Shown here piece after piece: positions 37,589 to 49,900 of a stretch of 64,000 bases of DNA (its first letter is position 1; each line of letters begins with the position of its first letter). The stretch lies in assembly GCA_030268105.1 (NCBI GenBank), contig BSDZ01000080.1:4093501-4157500 (forward strand), given 5' to 3'. Source of the DNA: Volvox africanus. Lineage: Eukaryota > Chlorophyta > Chlorophyceae > Chlamydomonadales > Volvocaceae. A program made the translations under genes and the position numbers. The notes under the pieces were generated by a model that searched no databases, was not told where the DNA came from, and worked only from the letters and a program-made list of their open reading frames with translations.

Positions 37589-40216
37589 AGAAGGCCGTTG
37601 CTGGGTCTCCGCCGCGTACACCAGCAGCATGCGACGGAAGCCACCAAGGCCCCTCTACCCTGCGTACCTCTGCCACTGACACCGACTTTTGCGTGCCTTG
37701 CATTAGCGCACCCGCGTCCATGCCCAGCCCCACTCGCTCCAGGGTGTACGGCACTTCCACTCCCGCACGCATGGAGAGGCCGGCACTTGGGCCCCCCAAT
37801 CCAATGCTGTGGAGTCCTATTCGCGCAATCTTGCTAGTCACTGGGCCCGAGCAAGGCGCAGGGGCCTCGGCGCGATCCACTGCTGGAGCTACTCCCTGCG
37901 TCGCCCAGGTTCGGTGCTGCAGCGCCATTCGCGACTTGAGCCGCTCCCAAGTCGCAGACATACCACCCCGGCGACGCCGCTCTGCGCGAAGCCTGGATGC
38001 CAGTGCCAGGTCCGAGAGGTCAAACTGGTCAAGCCCACTGACGGAGGCGGATGATGGAAATTCGACGGCGCTAGGACCCGCATCTGGGAGGCCCGCGCGC
38101 CGCGCGTCAAGTCGACGGCGCAGGTCTTGAAGGCCATGCGCGACGCGCGACGCGACGGCAGTGTGCAGCCGGTCCGCCGGCCAGCCCTCGGCACGGGCCG
38201 CAGACAGGAGGTCGGCAACCGCGATGGGCTCTCCCACCAGCACATCAATCTGGAAGAAAGGGTGCCGTGGGTGTGTGACGATAGATAGGGTATGGCTGTA
38301 GGCAAGTCCATTAATTGCAAGCCCTAGGGCATAATGAACCCACATTACAGCGTTTCAAAACCACAGCCGCCGCATCCGGCATCCAGTAGCAAGGAAACAT
38401 GATTCTCCCAGTCCATTCCGCAAGGCAAAACCTCGAGTGCAACCACAAATCTAATGATTCACAAGATGCGCCTTGCTAATCCGGGCCCCTTCTTACCTGT
38501 TGACCCACAGCCGGCATCACAGCCCCACGCGGCATCACATCTTCCATGCCCCGATGCACAAATGGCACCACCAAGGGGGCCGGCGCGTCAGCCGGCAGAG
38601 ACGCCACTAGCCGACCAATGCCTTTGCGCACGGAGCCCAGGGTCACCCCGTCCGGTGAACGTGTGCCCTCAGGAAAGATGTGCACCCACTCGCCCGCTGC
38701 CAGCCGCGACTCCGCCGCCATCATGCCAGGTTGCTCCAGGCCTCCCCCTCGCACCACTGGTAGCACCTTAGCTGCCCGGAACAGCGGCACCAGGGCCTGG
38801 TAACGGAAGCAGCGGTCGGTTGCGCAAAGTGTCCACCTGCGTATTCAGTAAGGCAGTTGGGAAACCGAACCACCCGAGCCGGAAAGGCGCCACAAGCTAT
38901 GAATGCGCAAGTCGGTGGGTTCGGTGTGTTGGGTCGGTAAGCTTAAGTCATAATGCGGGAGACAACAACGTGCACCCATTGCATGGCCCGCCCTTGCACA
39001 GAGTATGATTTGATGGGGTGGCCGGACCTCGCAACCAGTGCACCGCAAGCGATTAGTCCGGCGGCACTGCACGTCCACATTGAAGACGTAGGATCTGTCA
39101 ACCCTAAGCCCTCCATATCCAAGAGAGCTTACTGGCGGTCGACGCGTCATGTGCTCTTTGAACCCCACCCAATCTCTGTTTCCTGTTACGCGCAAGATCC
39201 TCTAATCTGCGCAACTACTACCCTCAACATGATCCCCGCCATGCATGACCTCCGCGCTGCACAAGTAACCCTAGCACCCCGTTGCACCTGATGCTCTCCG
39301 GACGCTCCAGACTCCCCTCGGGCAACAACACCGAAACTACGAGTGGGTCGTCCAGAGCGGCCACATGGTTGGACACGGTGATGAGCGCCTGGGAAGCGGG
39401 GCGCTGCAGTGCCGCCGTCATGGTTTCCAGCCCCTCCACACGCGTGGTGTTCAGATGAATCATGTACGCCCGCGCCGCGTTGCCCAGAAGGTACAGTACG
39501 GTACGCTGGGTTTTGATCCGCGCAGACAGGGGCCCCATGAGGAAAAGATGCTCAAGTCATTTACGTGTGCGAAACCGGCATTTTATATGTTCCGCTTGAG
39601 AATGTTCAACATGCAGAACAGGATAACGTTTACACATTTCTTGCGCTCTATAACGTTGATACACTTTTTCTCCCGCCAACCCACACGATTGCCAAAAGTC
39701 GTGTATTTTGGTGTATTTGACACTGAATCCACCATAAGAGAAGTAGCAACTTACCCTCAGAAGGCCGTCAGTGCCATAAAGTTGCTGCAAATTAGAGCCG
39801 CTGTTGTTTGTGTCCAACACACGGGGCTGATTAACTTTTTGATCCGTAGCAGCCGCTTGCAAAGAAACATCCTGCTTAACAGATACGCTGGAATGACCGG
39901 AAGTGGATGCATCGTCCCCGTGTATAAGGTATCTGCCTAGACGCGAAACCTTGGCATCAAACGCCTGACGCAGCCGCTCCTTAGCCCGCTCCTTGCGTGC
40001 ATGATATAATGCACGTATTTCTGAAAGATTTACTGTTGTTAGAACCTGAGAGAGCTTCGTAAAGGAGTCGTCGAAGGACGCTTCCGACCAGGCGCGTTCA
40101 ACGTAATATGTGTGCGCGCAAGCATCCCCGCCGTCGCCGCGATGATAAGCTGCCGTCTTACGAAGGAATTCCTTGTACTGCAGTTTTAAAAGCTGCAAAT
40201 TGGAGTATGGCGGCAT
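37587..40216 (-). CDS. TAZ: Tafazzin-like phospholipid acyltransferase
   Basis: Membrane-associated lysophospholipid acyltransferase of the tafazzin family (cardiolipin remodelling in mitochondria; plant homologues also acylate phosphatidylethanolamine). Four exons, 40216-39755, 39550-39288, 38836-38497 and 38249-37587, give 575 residues. Catalytic HX4D is in NHVAALDDP (His216, Asp221), and the second acyltransferase motif FPEGTRS is at 296-302. The block WTLCATDRCF...RAAKVLPVVRGGG is typical of tafazzins. Usual length is 260-290 residues. Here an N-terminal extension of ~155 residues and a C-terminal one of ~220 (Arg/Ala-rich) surround the core. The start ATG before PPYSNLQLL is chosen because the upstream extension begins only at a non-ATG codon. 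The exon 2 acceptor is weak, so the N-terminal join is less certain than the core. Confidence 0.85.
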
Positions 40217-41325
40217 GAATATAGAGCCGTTTCGGACAAGTATTACAAACGCCCACTGGCCCCAGATTACAGACGGAGACGAGCAGAATGTAAACGATGT
40301 GTGCAAGCGGAGGTTATGGAGTATACTGAATCAACCACTAGCACAAAAGATGGCTCCACGATCGGACGGTCATCATTTAAGCTCCTAGAGATAATGAGCT
40401 GAAGCCGAAGTAGAAGTGGAAATAGCTGAACTGATGATCTTGACCATAGTGAGTTTGAAGCTACTTCAAAACTACTGCCGACTAGGGAAGGAACGTACGG
40501 TTTCGAAGCATCTCTCATGTGCGTAACCTTTCGTTATGCACCCACGAGTTTGTTGCAGAACAAGCACACCAAGTATTTGGGAGTTTGTCAGTTTGAGACT
40601 TATATTATTGAGATAAGTTCCTAGCGCATCTGGACATAGTCCACGTATTAAATCGGCGGGATTGCACTGCTTCGTTGCAAGCCACCTCTTGCGGATCAAC
40701 GTGCCTTTCGCGTTTGAAGGGTTGAGAGGCTATAGATTGTTGGAAGCGCAAGAGCTGGAGCTGTGGGGCTGAACGGCGGCCTCAGTGCAAGAGGTGGATA
40801 GCTCTTGGGCCCAGCATTGGTGAGATTTAGAGGAATACTTTATTGTATGGAAATGCTTAGCTGAAGTAATGGGATTACGTTTGTTACGCACCACTCGGTA
40901 TTGGTTGTTTACATGCACCTTGTAGGGCTGTTTATATACCTATAGCATATAACTAAGCTATGTAATGGGAATTCTTAAACTTCCAAGTTCCCATGCATGG
41001 TGCAAATGTCAATGTGGGGCCTTGCTGGTTTGTCAAGGCGTCTCGTTAGGTGTGTCGGGGGAGCCGGCAGCTAGGGGAGCCTGAACTAGCCGTTAACTGC
41101 GTATGCATCAAAAGTGCATATCTTTGCTCGGCCATGGATACGTTCAGGTGGTTGGAGCGTCTGCCTTAGGCAAGCTTTGCGCAACGAGCTGTCTTGATAC
41201 GAAATGTCGCGCAGAGGTGAGGAAGCGTCAGTCGCGACTCAGAACTTTGAACAGAGAAACCACATGGTCTCTTCAAGCCTGAACCTGTTTTAGGAAATTA
41301 TCTTGGCGTTCGTTACCACTTGCAG
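40217..41325. other. Divergent intergenic region, probably including the missing 5' end of the HDC1-like gene
   Basis: Between the tafazzin start (minus) and the first recognisable HDC1-like exon (plus). It should contain the 5' exons of the HDC1-like gene, but no frame here is long or conserved enough to call. Confidence 0.4.
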
Positions 41326-44097
41326 ACGGTGGGCGGTGGCCCGTTATTGCCTATCGAGCGGACGAGCCACTGCCAAACCTGCAAGAGCTTTACAAAAAAG
41401 GGGAACAAACGGTTGAGGTTGGTGACTGGCACCTTGGAAAGTCTGCGCCGTGGCTGACCCATAATCTCTTGGGTCTCTGTCGTTTGCAGGTTGTTATAGC
41501 TCCAGAGCATATGACCAAAGACAATAAGCGAGTAAGTATGGCTTTATAGCCAATAATGCCCATGTCATGTGGCAGCTTCCAAAGGTTTATTCCAGCTGAT
41601 CTCAGGTGGTCAAGAGCACTCGGAAGGAGAGTGTTGACGGATGAAATTTAAAGTCGGGTGGCCCTTTATAGGAATACGATCATTCATCATGTGTCCTCAA
41701 TTGCTTTGTTGACCGGGGATAGCTGGTAGCCTCTGGCGGTAATTACAAATCTTGTTTACTCGGGGGATATGTAGCATGTGGTTATTACGGGTGTGCAGAG
41801 TGATTCATTGCAGACAATGATGTTCGCAGTGTGCTCGATCCCCCAGTGTGTTCCCCGCTTTATCTCACGGCAACAGCAGTTACTGATACTGCATGGTTTA
41901 GGTACTGCCTGAAGGGCTTTCCCCTCAACCTGGTGCAGGTCAAGGCCCGGCAGATATGGGGGGATACGGTATACACAGCGGATTCGGACCTTGTGGCGGT
42001 GTTGATGCATATGGGCTTTTACGCGTACTACCTATCGCATCCGCCGAACACGGTCGCGGAATTCCGAGCTCTGCTGAAGTTGTTGGCACCCCAGGAAAAG
42101 TACAATTCCCGGGCACGATTCGTTAAGTCGCGGCTTTGGTGTTCGCCGGGGGATGGTTGCTCCTACCAGGTGCGGCCTTGCGTCAGCTTCCCAGTGTGAA
42201 TCATCACGTGGGCAGAGGGTTAATTGAATGGATGTTACGGAGGATCCGCTTGATCTGCTACGAAACCGGACATTAAGGTCATTGCTGACGTTAGCAATTT
42301 GATGGTAATGACGGCAACATTGGAGCAAGTAGCCATGTCATAGCAAACTTTTGCTGCAATGCTGGACACTGCCAGCACCTTCGCGTGTTCGGGAATATGG
42401 CAGGATATCTTTTGTGACCGCGAGCCGTCAGGTGCCCTGGGTTGTGAGACTGTGTGCTGTGTTCTTCGGCTCGTTGGGTGCCTTGTACTTCGGCTCCCAC
42501 TCGTCACCAAATCCGCCCCGACCACGCAGGTTGAGCGCTGCTGGTTGACGACTCGCACCGGGAGCACAGTTGACTTGCCGCCGTGCGTGGACGAGGTGCC
42601 CGCGCCCTTCCCCACTGTGCAGCCTATGGTATCCGACCGGCAGATCACCACGCGCACGACGGGCGCGAAGAGCAAGTACGTTTACTGGGTCATGCGGATG
42701 GAAGCGCCTCGTTCCGCGGTGTGCACCGCTGAGAATGCGCTAAGAGGCGGTCACGGAGTGTTGAATACTGGATGTGAGCACCGGGGCTACCGCTATGGGC
42801 GCTGTTGGCAGCCATGTGGTCTCGATGCATTGCTCATAGTGCCTTCAAACCCTGCTATCCCAGTTCTTTCATTGGTCGGGCTTATATTGGCACTCAAGAC
42901 GTGTTTCTGCTGTTGTCCGACGCTCAGGATTAGCCAGGAGGTGTCAATTCAGTTCAACCTATGCAACGAGCCCTGGCTCAAGTACACGCTATCAGCCATC
43001 GCGGATAAGGGCATGAAGCACCCTGGGTGGACGAGCGCGCGGCTGCGCAGCGAGGTGCTGTTCCTAGAAACGAACAGGTTGGGCTCTTTTTCAACAGAGT
43101 GGTTGGGCTCAGGGGATGTGTATCATTGGAGGTGCTGTTGACGTTGCAGGTCCAGCACGCGATCATGCACATGGTCTGCTGAACCGTTTTGTTCAGGTCT
43201 AGCTATAGAGCGCACTAATCAGTTGAGAAAGATTACGACGGAGCTAGATTCTGGGTAACGAGTAGAGAAGCTATGTTCTGTATACAGCAGGGGGATTCAG
43301 GGGCGTAATCTTCGACAAGCCCACGCTCATTCTGCATTTGTAAATTACTGTGTCTAACCCCTCCCTCGTTGAATACCGTGCAGTGAGCGCTACCAGCTTT
43401 GTTGCGTATCTACGAGTGACGATCCGAAGGGCAAGGTGCGGATGCGCGGCTCCACCAAATTGCATGAAGTCGCAATATTGCTATTGACGTCGGAATATGC
43501 CGTTTGACCCCGCGTAACAAAGATATAGCCTATTTTCGGGACGATATGCCTTCATGGGGGATGCCTTCCTATTTGTTAGTCTGTACTAAAGTGCCTCCTG
43601 AAAGGACACGAATGTATATTGCGCCATGTTGTGGGTCGCCACCCGCAGGATCTTTTTACCTTCGCTCGTTGCAAAGCTCCCCTCCCCATCAGCTTGCTCC
43701 AGAAAACGGGCGTGCCGCAGCCGGCGGAGCTGGTGGAGGTTGTAGAGAAAGACGTCGAGTGGGAGGAGTTTCAGGTAGGGAGCATGTAGAGTTGAGTGCT
43801 TGTGGTTCGCACCACGCTACATCGTATCGCATCAGCAGCAAAGTTGACTTATGCCGTGTTAGCACCGGTGGCAGCTCGCACGGTGGAGAAAGGTTCCCAA
43901 GTCGGTTGTAAGGGCCTGGATCCTGAGAGCTTTACATCGCTTAAGGTAGCTGATCCAAATAATATACCTCGTTCCTCCGTCTTGTCCTCTTAACGCTGTA
44001 GTGGGGTGTCTCGTCGCTGCATCTGCGCGGCAAGGAGTTTGCGCTCCGGCGGATGCATTTCATGCCTAACACGCGGGGGACGGATATGGAGCTGTGA
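41326..44097 (+). CDS. HDC1/Rxt3-like histone-deacetylase-complex subunit (5' end unresolved)
   Basis: Resembles the conserved C-terminal part of plant HDC1 and fungal Rxt3, scaffold subunits of class I histone deacetylase complexes. Exons: 41326-41417, 41490-41531, 41939-42169, 42530-42675, 42934-43077, 43384-43435, 43649-43774 and 44002-44097, ~309 codons with agreeing phases. Landmarks are VVIAPEHMTKDNKR, RQIWGDTVYTADSDLVAVLMH (Rxt3 core, seen in two parts), GCSYQVERC, IQFNLCNEPWLKY, ADKGMKHPGWTSARL, RYQLCCVS and a final SLHLRGKEFALRRMHF before TGA. The first listed exon begins at an AG acceptor, so at least one more 5' exon and the start codon are missing from the model. Plant HDC1 is ~900 residues, mostly unconserved at the N-terminus, so the real protein may be longer. 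A TGTAA at 44819-44823 could end the transcript. Confidence 0.85.
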
Positions 44098-45552
44098 TCA
44101 GCCGCAGCAGGAGTGACGCGATATGGAGCCAGAGCGCAAGGCGCCCGCGTACTAAAGCTGGAGATCGTGCACCAGAGCTTCCGGTGGCATCCCTGGCATA
44201 TTGGAGTGGACTAGCGTGGGGAAATTAGCTCGCGGGTTGCGTACGCCAGTCATGTTAACTGATACCGTGGTTCCCAATGCCATTTGCACATGCGAACGGC
44301 TGCGGTGTGTTAACAGCGTGGGAGCACCACTGCTTTCGGACTACTACTACCGCTTTTGAATTTCATGAGACAAGACATGGTCTCGTTTTGAATTACTTCT
44401 TGATTCGCAGTGTCTTTGTGGGGCACAGCACCTGCACTGTTGACGCCGGCGCGTATGGTGCATTGGGCTATGGCCGGGCATAGCTGCCAATTACTCCCCT
44501 CCCCTTCTGAGGGGGAGAGGTGGGGGTTTGCGGAAATCAACTATGGTTTTTGCGCATGTAAGTGGCAAACGAGGATCTTGTCGTGCTCATTCCGCACGAG
44601 CCCTCCGTCCTGGTGCGTTGAAGGGCCCGCTGTAGGTTAAGTGCGGCCAGCTCCGGCCATGCCTGTGCTTCTGGGTAGGGTAGGGTAGGGTAGGGGACTT
44701 GCGACATTATTGCCTCTAGCGAAGCTTTAGGTCCCCTGTATGTCCGCCTCACAGAACAGGCATTTGTCTTCTTGGATGGAAGGCTGTTTACGCCAATTTG
44801 GTGGAGCGAAACACGGCTTGTAACACGGCTGCCTCTTGGGCCATGCAGTGCCTAACGGGCGCTAAGTGAAGAGGACGTTGAAGAGAACCGGTGAAGCACA
44901 AAAGCACACATGCTTCTCACGCCCCCTTTGCATAGCCCCTCAGCGCTGCGGAACTTCCCCCTTAGTAGGGGCAGCCGAGTTAGTTTTCTTGCATGTCCAC
45001 GGAACGCAAAAGGCACCACTACTATGATAGATCGTTAGAGACCGTTCCCGCTGCTGCATGCGCCATAAAATTTGATGGAATCTCAACGCATGAAAAACGT
45101 AGACAGGATTATAACGTTGCATCTGGGAGGTCCTCGCCGCTAGCTCGCTGCACACTTGCAGACCTGTAGAGCGGCAGGTAACAAAGATAGGCCGTTTTGC
45201 GGCACGAGCTCAACAGTTATCAACATACAGCTTGTGCCCAGCGGCATAAGAAAAGAAATGCCGTTTGGCACTAGCTTAACAACAGGGAGCATTCTATAGT
45301 ATCACTTGAACGTGAAGCGGCTACTTGCAGAAGAACCAGCATGTAACTTGAACGTTACTGACATAGCTGTTTGGAATTCTGTATTAATAGCACTGAAAGA
45401 GCAGAACAATCCAAGTGCGTGCTGGGGCCCTGCAGGGCCTTGCGAAATCTCCTCATCCGTCGTACTTTCTCCTCTCAATAAACTGCCCGGCGTTCCATAC
45501 AATTTTATACCTGGAGACAGCGTATCACACTAATACAGTTTCTCAGACAAAA
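44098..45552. other. HDC1-like 3' UTR and plastocyanin upstream region
   Basis: Contains a run of five TAGGG-type units at 44673-44696, a TGTAA at 44819-44823 and then the plastocyanin 5' flank, with an AT-rich TTTTATACC near 45503. No other gene was seen. Confidence 0.45.
44673..44696 (+). repeat. GGGTA tandem repeat (five G-runs)
   Basis: GGGTAGGGTAGGGTAGGGT followed by AGGGG. It has five runs of three or more G separated by TA, in the likely 3' UTR of the HDC1-like gene and on its sense strand. Confidence 0.9.
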
Positions 45553-46087
45553 ATGAAGGCTACTCTGCGTGCCCCTGCCTCTCGCGCTGGCGCCGTTCGC
45601 CCGGTTGCCTCGCTGAAGTCTGCTGTTAGCCGCGTGGCCTCCGTCGCCGGTGTCTCGATCGCCTCACTGGCTGTGACTCTGTCCGCTCACGCTGTTACCG
45701 TTAAGCTGGGCGCTGACTCCGGTGCTCTTGCCTTCGAGCCGTCGACCGTGACCGTAAAGGCTGGTGAGACCATCGACTTCGTTAACAACGCTGGCTTCCC
45801 GCACAACGTTGTTTTTGATGAGGACGCTGTTCCGGTAAGTTCTGTAGTCGTTGAATTGGTAATACGAACAGGTTTGGTCCAGCAATCCTGGTTCGCATGC
45901 AAGCTGACGTGCCACTCCTAATTCGCGTGCGCAGGCTGGTGTCAATGCTGATGCTATCTCGCGTGGCGACCTCCTGAACGCCCCTGGCGAGACCTTCAGT
46001 GTTAAGCTTGTCACTCCGGGCGAGTACGGCTACTACTGCGAGCCGCACCAGGGTGCTGGCATGGTTGGCAAGATCATTGTCCAGTAA
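45553..46087 (+). CDS. PCY1: Plastocyanin precursor (thylakoid lumen copper protein)
   Basis: Soluble blue copper protein carrying electrons from cytochrome b6f to photosystem I in the thylakoid lumen. Two exons, 45553-45834 and 45935-46087, give 144 residues, one short of the C. reinhardtii precursor. The bipartite transit peptide ([13 protein letters not shown], then a hydrophobic [13 protein letters not shown]) ends at the AHA lumenal processing site (residue 47), leaving a mature protein starting [10 protein letters not shown]. All copper ligands are present: His84 in GFPHN, and Cys129, His132 and Met137 in [11 protein letters not shown]. The intron has clean GTAAGT/GCAG ends. It sits between the HDC1-like gene and the convergent PYROXD1-like gene. 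A TGTAA 39 bases past the stop is a plausible poly(A) signal. Confidence 0.99.
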
Positions 46088-46125
46088 ATTTAGCGATTTG
46101 GACCGGGAATTTTGGTAATTTTACG

Positions 46126-46130
46126 TGTAA
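46126..46130 (+). terminator. Poly(A) signal TGTAA of plastocyanin gene
   Basis: TGTAA 39 bases downstream of the plastocyanin TAA, in an AT-rich stretch. It is closer to the stop than usual, so a later signal could also be used. Confidence 0.5.
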
Positions 46131-46968
46131 ATTTAAACGGATCACATTACTCCGCCACATCCGATTCACCTTGCTTGCACACTCATATGGTCAGCTGAGC
46201 ACTGATGAGCATATGTAACCTATAACATAGGAACTATACACCAAATGGAGTCCATACGTAGATAGCTACGAGGTCTTCTTGGCGAGAGTTTACAACCTGA
46301 CATCCTAAGGTGCAATACAAACTTGATCTTGAAAACTCTCACCCAACTGTTAATAACCTCCACAGCACAATCTACAGTATGTAGTTCGAGCACACTAATC
46401 GTGATGCTATGTCGTCTGCTAGGGTAAACTATACCTGATGTGTCCACAAGTCATGTAAACCTTATCCATGCATACATTGTAGCAAGATTATCTCACTCCA
46501 AATAGTAATTGGTAAGGTTATGCAGAGACATAGCAGGTTGGGACAGTCTCCAGACCTTGCACATGAAGCCGTATCCCAAGCAACGGTAAAAGTATGCGAG
46601 TTTACAACATAGCTCATGTCGACTTAAAGCAAATACTGATATACACTCATGCGATGATGCAGAACCCGTTAAACACTAGTGCATAACACCTTATCAGTCT
46701 TTCCTCGCTTCTCCTTACGAACACTACTTAAACATCTTGCCTGGTACCGGCTGTGGCGCACCACCGGCATATTCTGTGGCAGTTGTGAAAGAGGTACTCA
46801 GCTGGTCCTCTGCTGGTCCGACACCACCCGCGATTGAGCCCTGTACGACCGCGACTCTCGTTTTCCCCACCACCACCACCACATACACACACACACACCA
46901 CATACACATACTGCCGCCACTGCTGCTACTCGACCGAGGGCAAAGGGTAGCTAGATATCAACACCCAT
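46131..46968. other. Convergent 3' region of plastocyanin and PYROXD1-like genes
   Basis: Should hold both 3' UTRs. TTACA at 46602-46606 would be a TGTAA signal for the minus-strand gene. It has a CAC/CA simple repeat at about 46868-46908 (CCACCACCACC then ACACACACAC). The right ~190 bases are duplicated at 61.83-62.0 kb. Confidence 0.5.
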
Positions 46969-49900
46969 CTAGTCGAATACGTGGTCAAGTTCAAAGTCCT
47001 CATCCAGGATATGAGGTCCGTAGGCGGAAAGGTCCAGTCCATCCAAGATGACGTTTTCAAGAGCCTGCAGCCATCCAGCAGGTCGAGTTGCCCTTAAAGA
47101 GATTGTTCAACCAGGCAATCTCATGCAGTAAGGTCAGACGCAGGCGCCTTGGCGGACACAGCAAGGACCACGGATGTCGGAGCTGCAGATCTTCATTTTC
47201 CCTCACCTCCTCCAACTCCGTCTCCCCAATCAGTACGGCTCCCTGCAAATATTAACAACATGAGATCTGGATGCAGGGCTGAGGGCAGCCACAACAATGG
47301 AGCAGACACGCGTTCACCTGCATGCGTCCCCTCAACATCAGCACACGCACGAAGGTGCTTCCGCTCCCGTCAGCTGCCCGGGCAACCCGACTGAACAGCT
47401 GGATGTCCTTTGCTGGCTCGTGCTCCAGCCGCTGCCCGTTATACAGTCCCAAGAACACCACCTGCAATGTACAGTCGGGGGCCCTTCACCTGTAGGGCAC
47501 CTAATGATGTGCAGTCCACCCAGATATGAGATGGAGCCATACCCCGGCCCAGGATGCCGCACCTTGGTGCCCAGAAAGCGAGTGACGTGGGTAAAGAGCT
47601 CAAAGTTGAAGCCGCTCGCCACCTCATCCACCCGACCCAACATGCAGTGTGCAGCGAAGGTGCCCATTAACCGAGCCTACAGCGGGAGAGGGGCTCTGTT
47701 AATCGACAGCAGCTTGCGGACCGACGGTGAGCTGGAATTCATCGACAAGCGGCCACCCGCCCCGCTAACTTCCTGGCTGCCTACCCCTCTACCTCCCCCA
47801 ATACCCTACCCTAAGCCACCCATTTTGACCTGCGTCCACAGCCGCATCTGGAACCAGGTCGGGGAGCCGTCGGGCCAGTCGGCCGTGCAGCAGTCCCCCG
47901 CTGCGAAGACGTGGGGGTCGCTAGTGCGCATGTAGCGGTCGACCGCCAGACCCCCGTCAGGAGCCCTGGTCAGCGCGGGGGGCAACCACTCCGTGGCGGG
48001 AATGACGCCGATGCCGCACACAACAAGGTCTGCGCCGTACACCTGCCGGGATGCGATGCCAATGGCATCGGTGCACGCGGTGGGATGATGGTACATTGCT
48101 GGCGCCCAGTGGGTGTGCCCGAGCGGATGGGACCGTGCTCATGAGACGGTATGGTGGTGTTCACTCAGGCAGCCTATCGTGACCCAACTCCAGAGGGACT
48201 TCTACAAGGAATGATATCCAAACGATATATATTTCCGGTTTAGCTTAGCTGCAGCGTGAGACAAGCTTGTGAGCTCTCACAAGTACGCGCAACTGCATCA
48301 CCTTAACTTCGAGCCACCTAACGCCAAAGGGTTTATGGGCCCGGAAGCCGTCAGTGAGCATCTTCAGGCTGCACTGGTCCAGGACCCTTACCTGCGGTCT
48401 TCTTTGTCTCCACCCCGTGACCCCCCAGCCCTCCCTGGCCTCCCAGATCTTCCTTGCCTTTCCGCTCGAGAGGGTCACATGCAGGGGCCATGGGGCGCCG
48501 CCGGGTGGCGAGGGCGCCGATGCCGGCACCGCTGTGCCGCTGGAGCCCTCCGTACCTCGGGCTTCCTCCATGCAGTCACCATGGGCCGCCGCATCAGCAT
48601 TCGTCCCTCCGGTGTCGATGCGCGAAACAGTTGAGGAAAACTCCAGGACCAGCCGTAAATTCGGGAAGCCACGACCTGCAATGCCTGCGACCCCACCTCC
48701 ACTGGACGTCGCTGTTTGTGCCGGGTCTCGTTGCCGCCGCAACTCCACCCCGCCGCTGACGCTGGCACAACCGCTGGTGCCACCACCCTCATTCTCCACC
48801 CTCTCATCGTGCGCCACGACCAGCCCGCGGAGCAGCTCTTGGGTCCATCCGGGCCCAGCCGCGTGTCCCCGCAGCCCGCTCCCGACTCTGCCGCCTGCGG
48901 CATCCTCCAGCTGCTGCTCCAAACGGCTACCGCTACCGATAATCCCAGCAGGAGCAGTATCACTGTTAACAGTTCTAGTGCTAATCGGTGAGCTGCCAGG
49001 AGGCGCAGGGTCTAGTTGCGCCGCGTCCTGCCCCGCAGCGGACTGTAGCCTCTCGTGCAGCAGGAAGTGCGCCGCGTCCAGGTCGAAGAAGGCGTCACCC
49101 ACGTGGCCGTGTTTCAGGACCCACACCAACTCCGGCGGCTGAACCTCCGTGTTCTCCATCGTAGGGCCCATCGGTGCAGATGTGTTTGGAGTGTTCCGGT
49201 GCGGGTGATGCAGAGGGGCCCGACTCCGAAGCTGCAAGAGCTCCCCCGCCAACTCCAGGGCGATGCCGCCATTGCCCACAAGCAGCAGTCGGCGGCAGCT
49301 GCGCAGTCTGTGACTTAGCTCCTGTGGGGAAGGGTAGAAGTTCGGGTGGCCGCTGGCGTCGTTTCCGTCCGCGGTGGCACTCGGGCCCCACTCAGCGTCG
49401 GGAAATCAGCACAACCAGCAACCACTGACTTCCCGTCGCCGAGGCGGGGGGGCATCCTTTGCCCTGGAGCCCCGCCTGGCCTAGAGTCCTGAGGACGCGT
49501 CACCTCATTCGTGCATGTTCGGACGTGACACCGTACAATTCACGGCCTAGCCGCACCCCCACCTGCACACTGTCCGTATCCCTCAGCGTCATGACCGCGG
49601 GGTGGTCAGCTCCAGGGACTTGCAACTCCTGAGAGGTGGAGGGGGAGGACGAGGGGCGAAGTCGAATAAAACAAATACTGAACGCTGATACTGAAGAAAC
49701 GACGACTAACTGTGAGGGTCGAATAATGGCTAACGTCGTCTAAAGTCAGGAAAGTGGAAACGAGCTGTCAAGTAAACCAGGTAGTCACCGAGGCCGCAAA
49801 TTAAAACATGTATACTATCGGCCTTATTGCTGGCGGCGAAGTGAAAGGCGGAGGGGGAGGAGGGGGAAAATCGAAAACACAAGCGGGGATACCGAGGAGG

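Noticed and set aside
41840..41938. GTACTGCCTGAAGG after a TTTAG as the start of HDC1-like exon 3
   Set aside because: It puts the conserved RQIWG block out of frame. The GTGCAG acceptor at 41938 keeps the phase.
44673..44696. Interstitial telomere
   Set aside because: Only five short TAGGG units, not the TTTTAGGG unit of volvocine telomeres, and not at a chromosome break.
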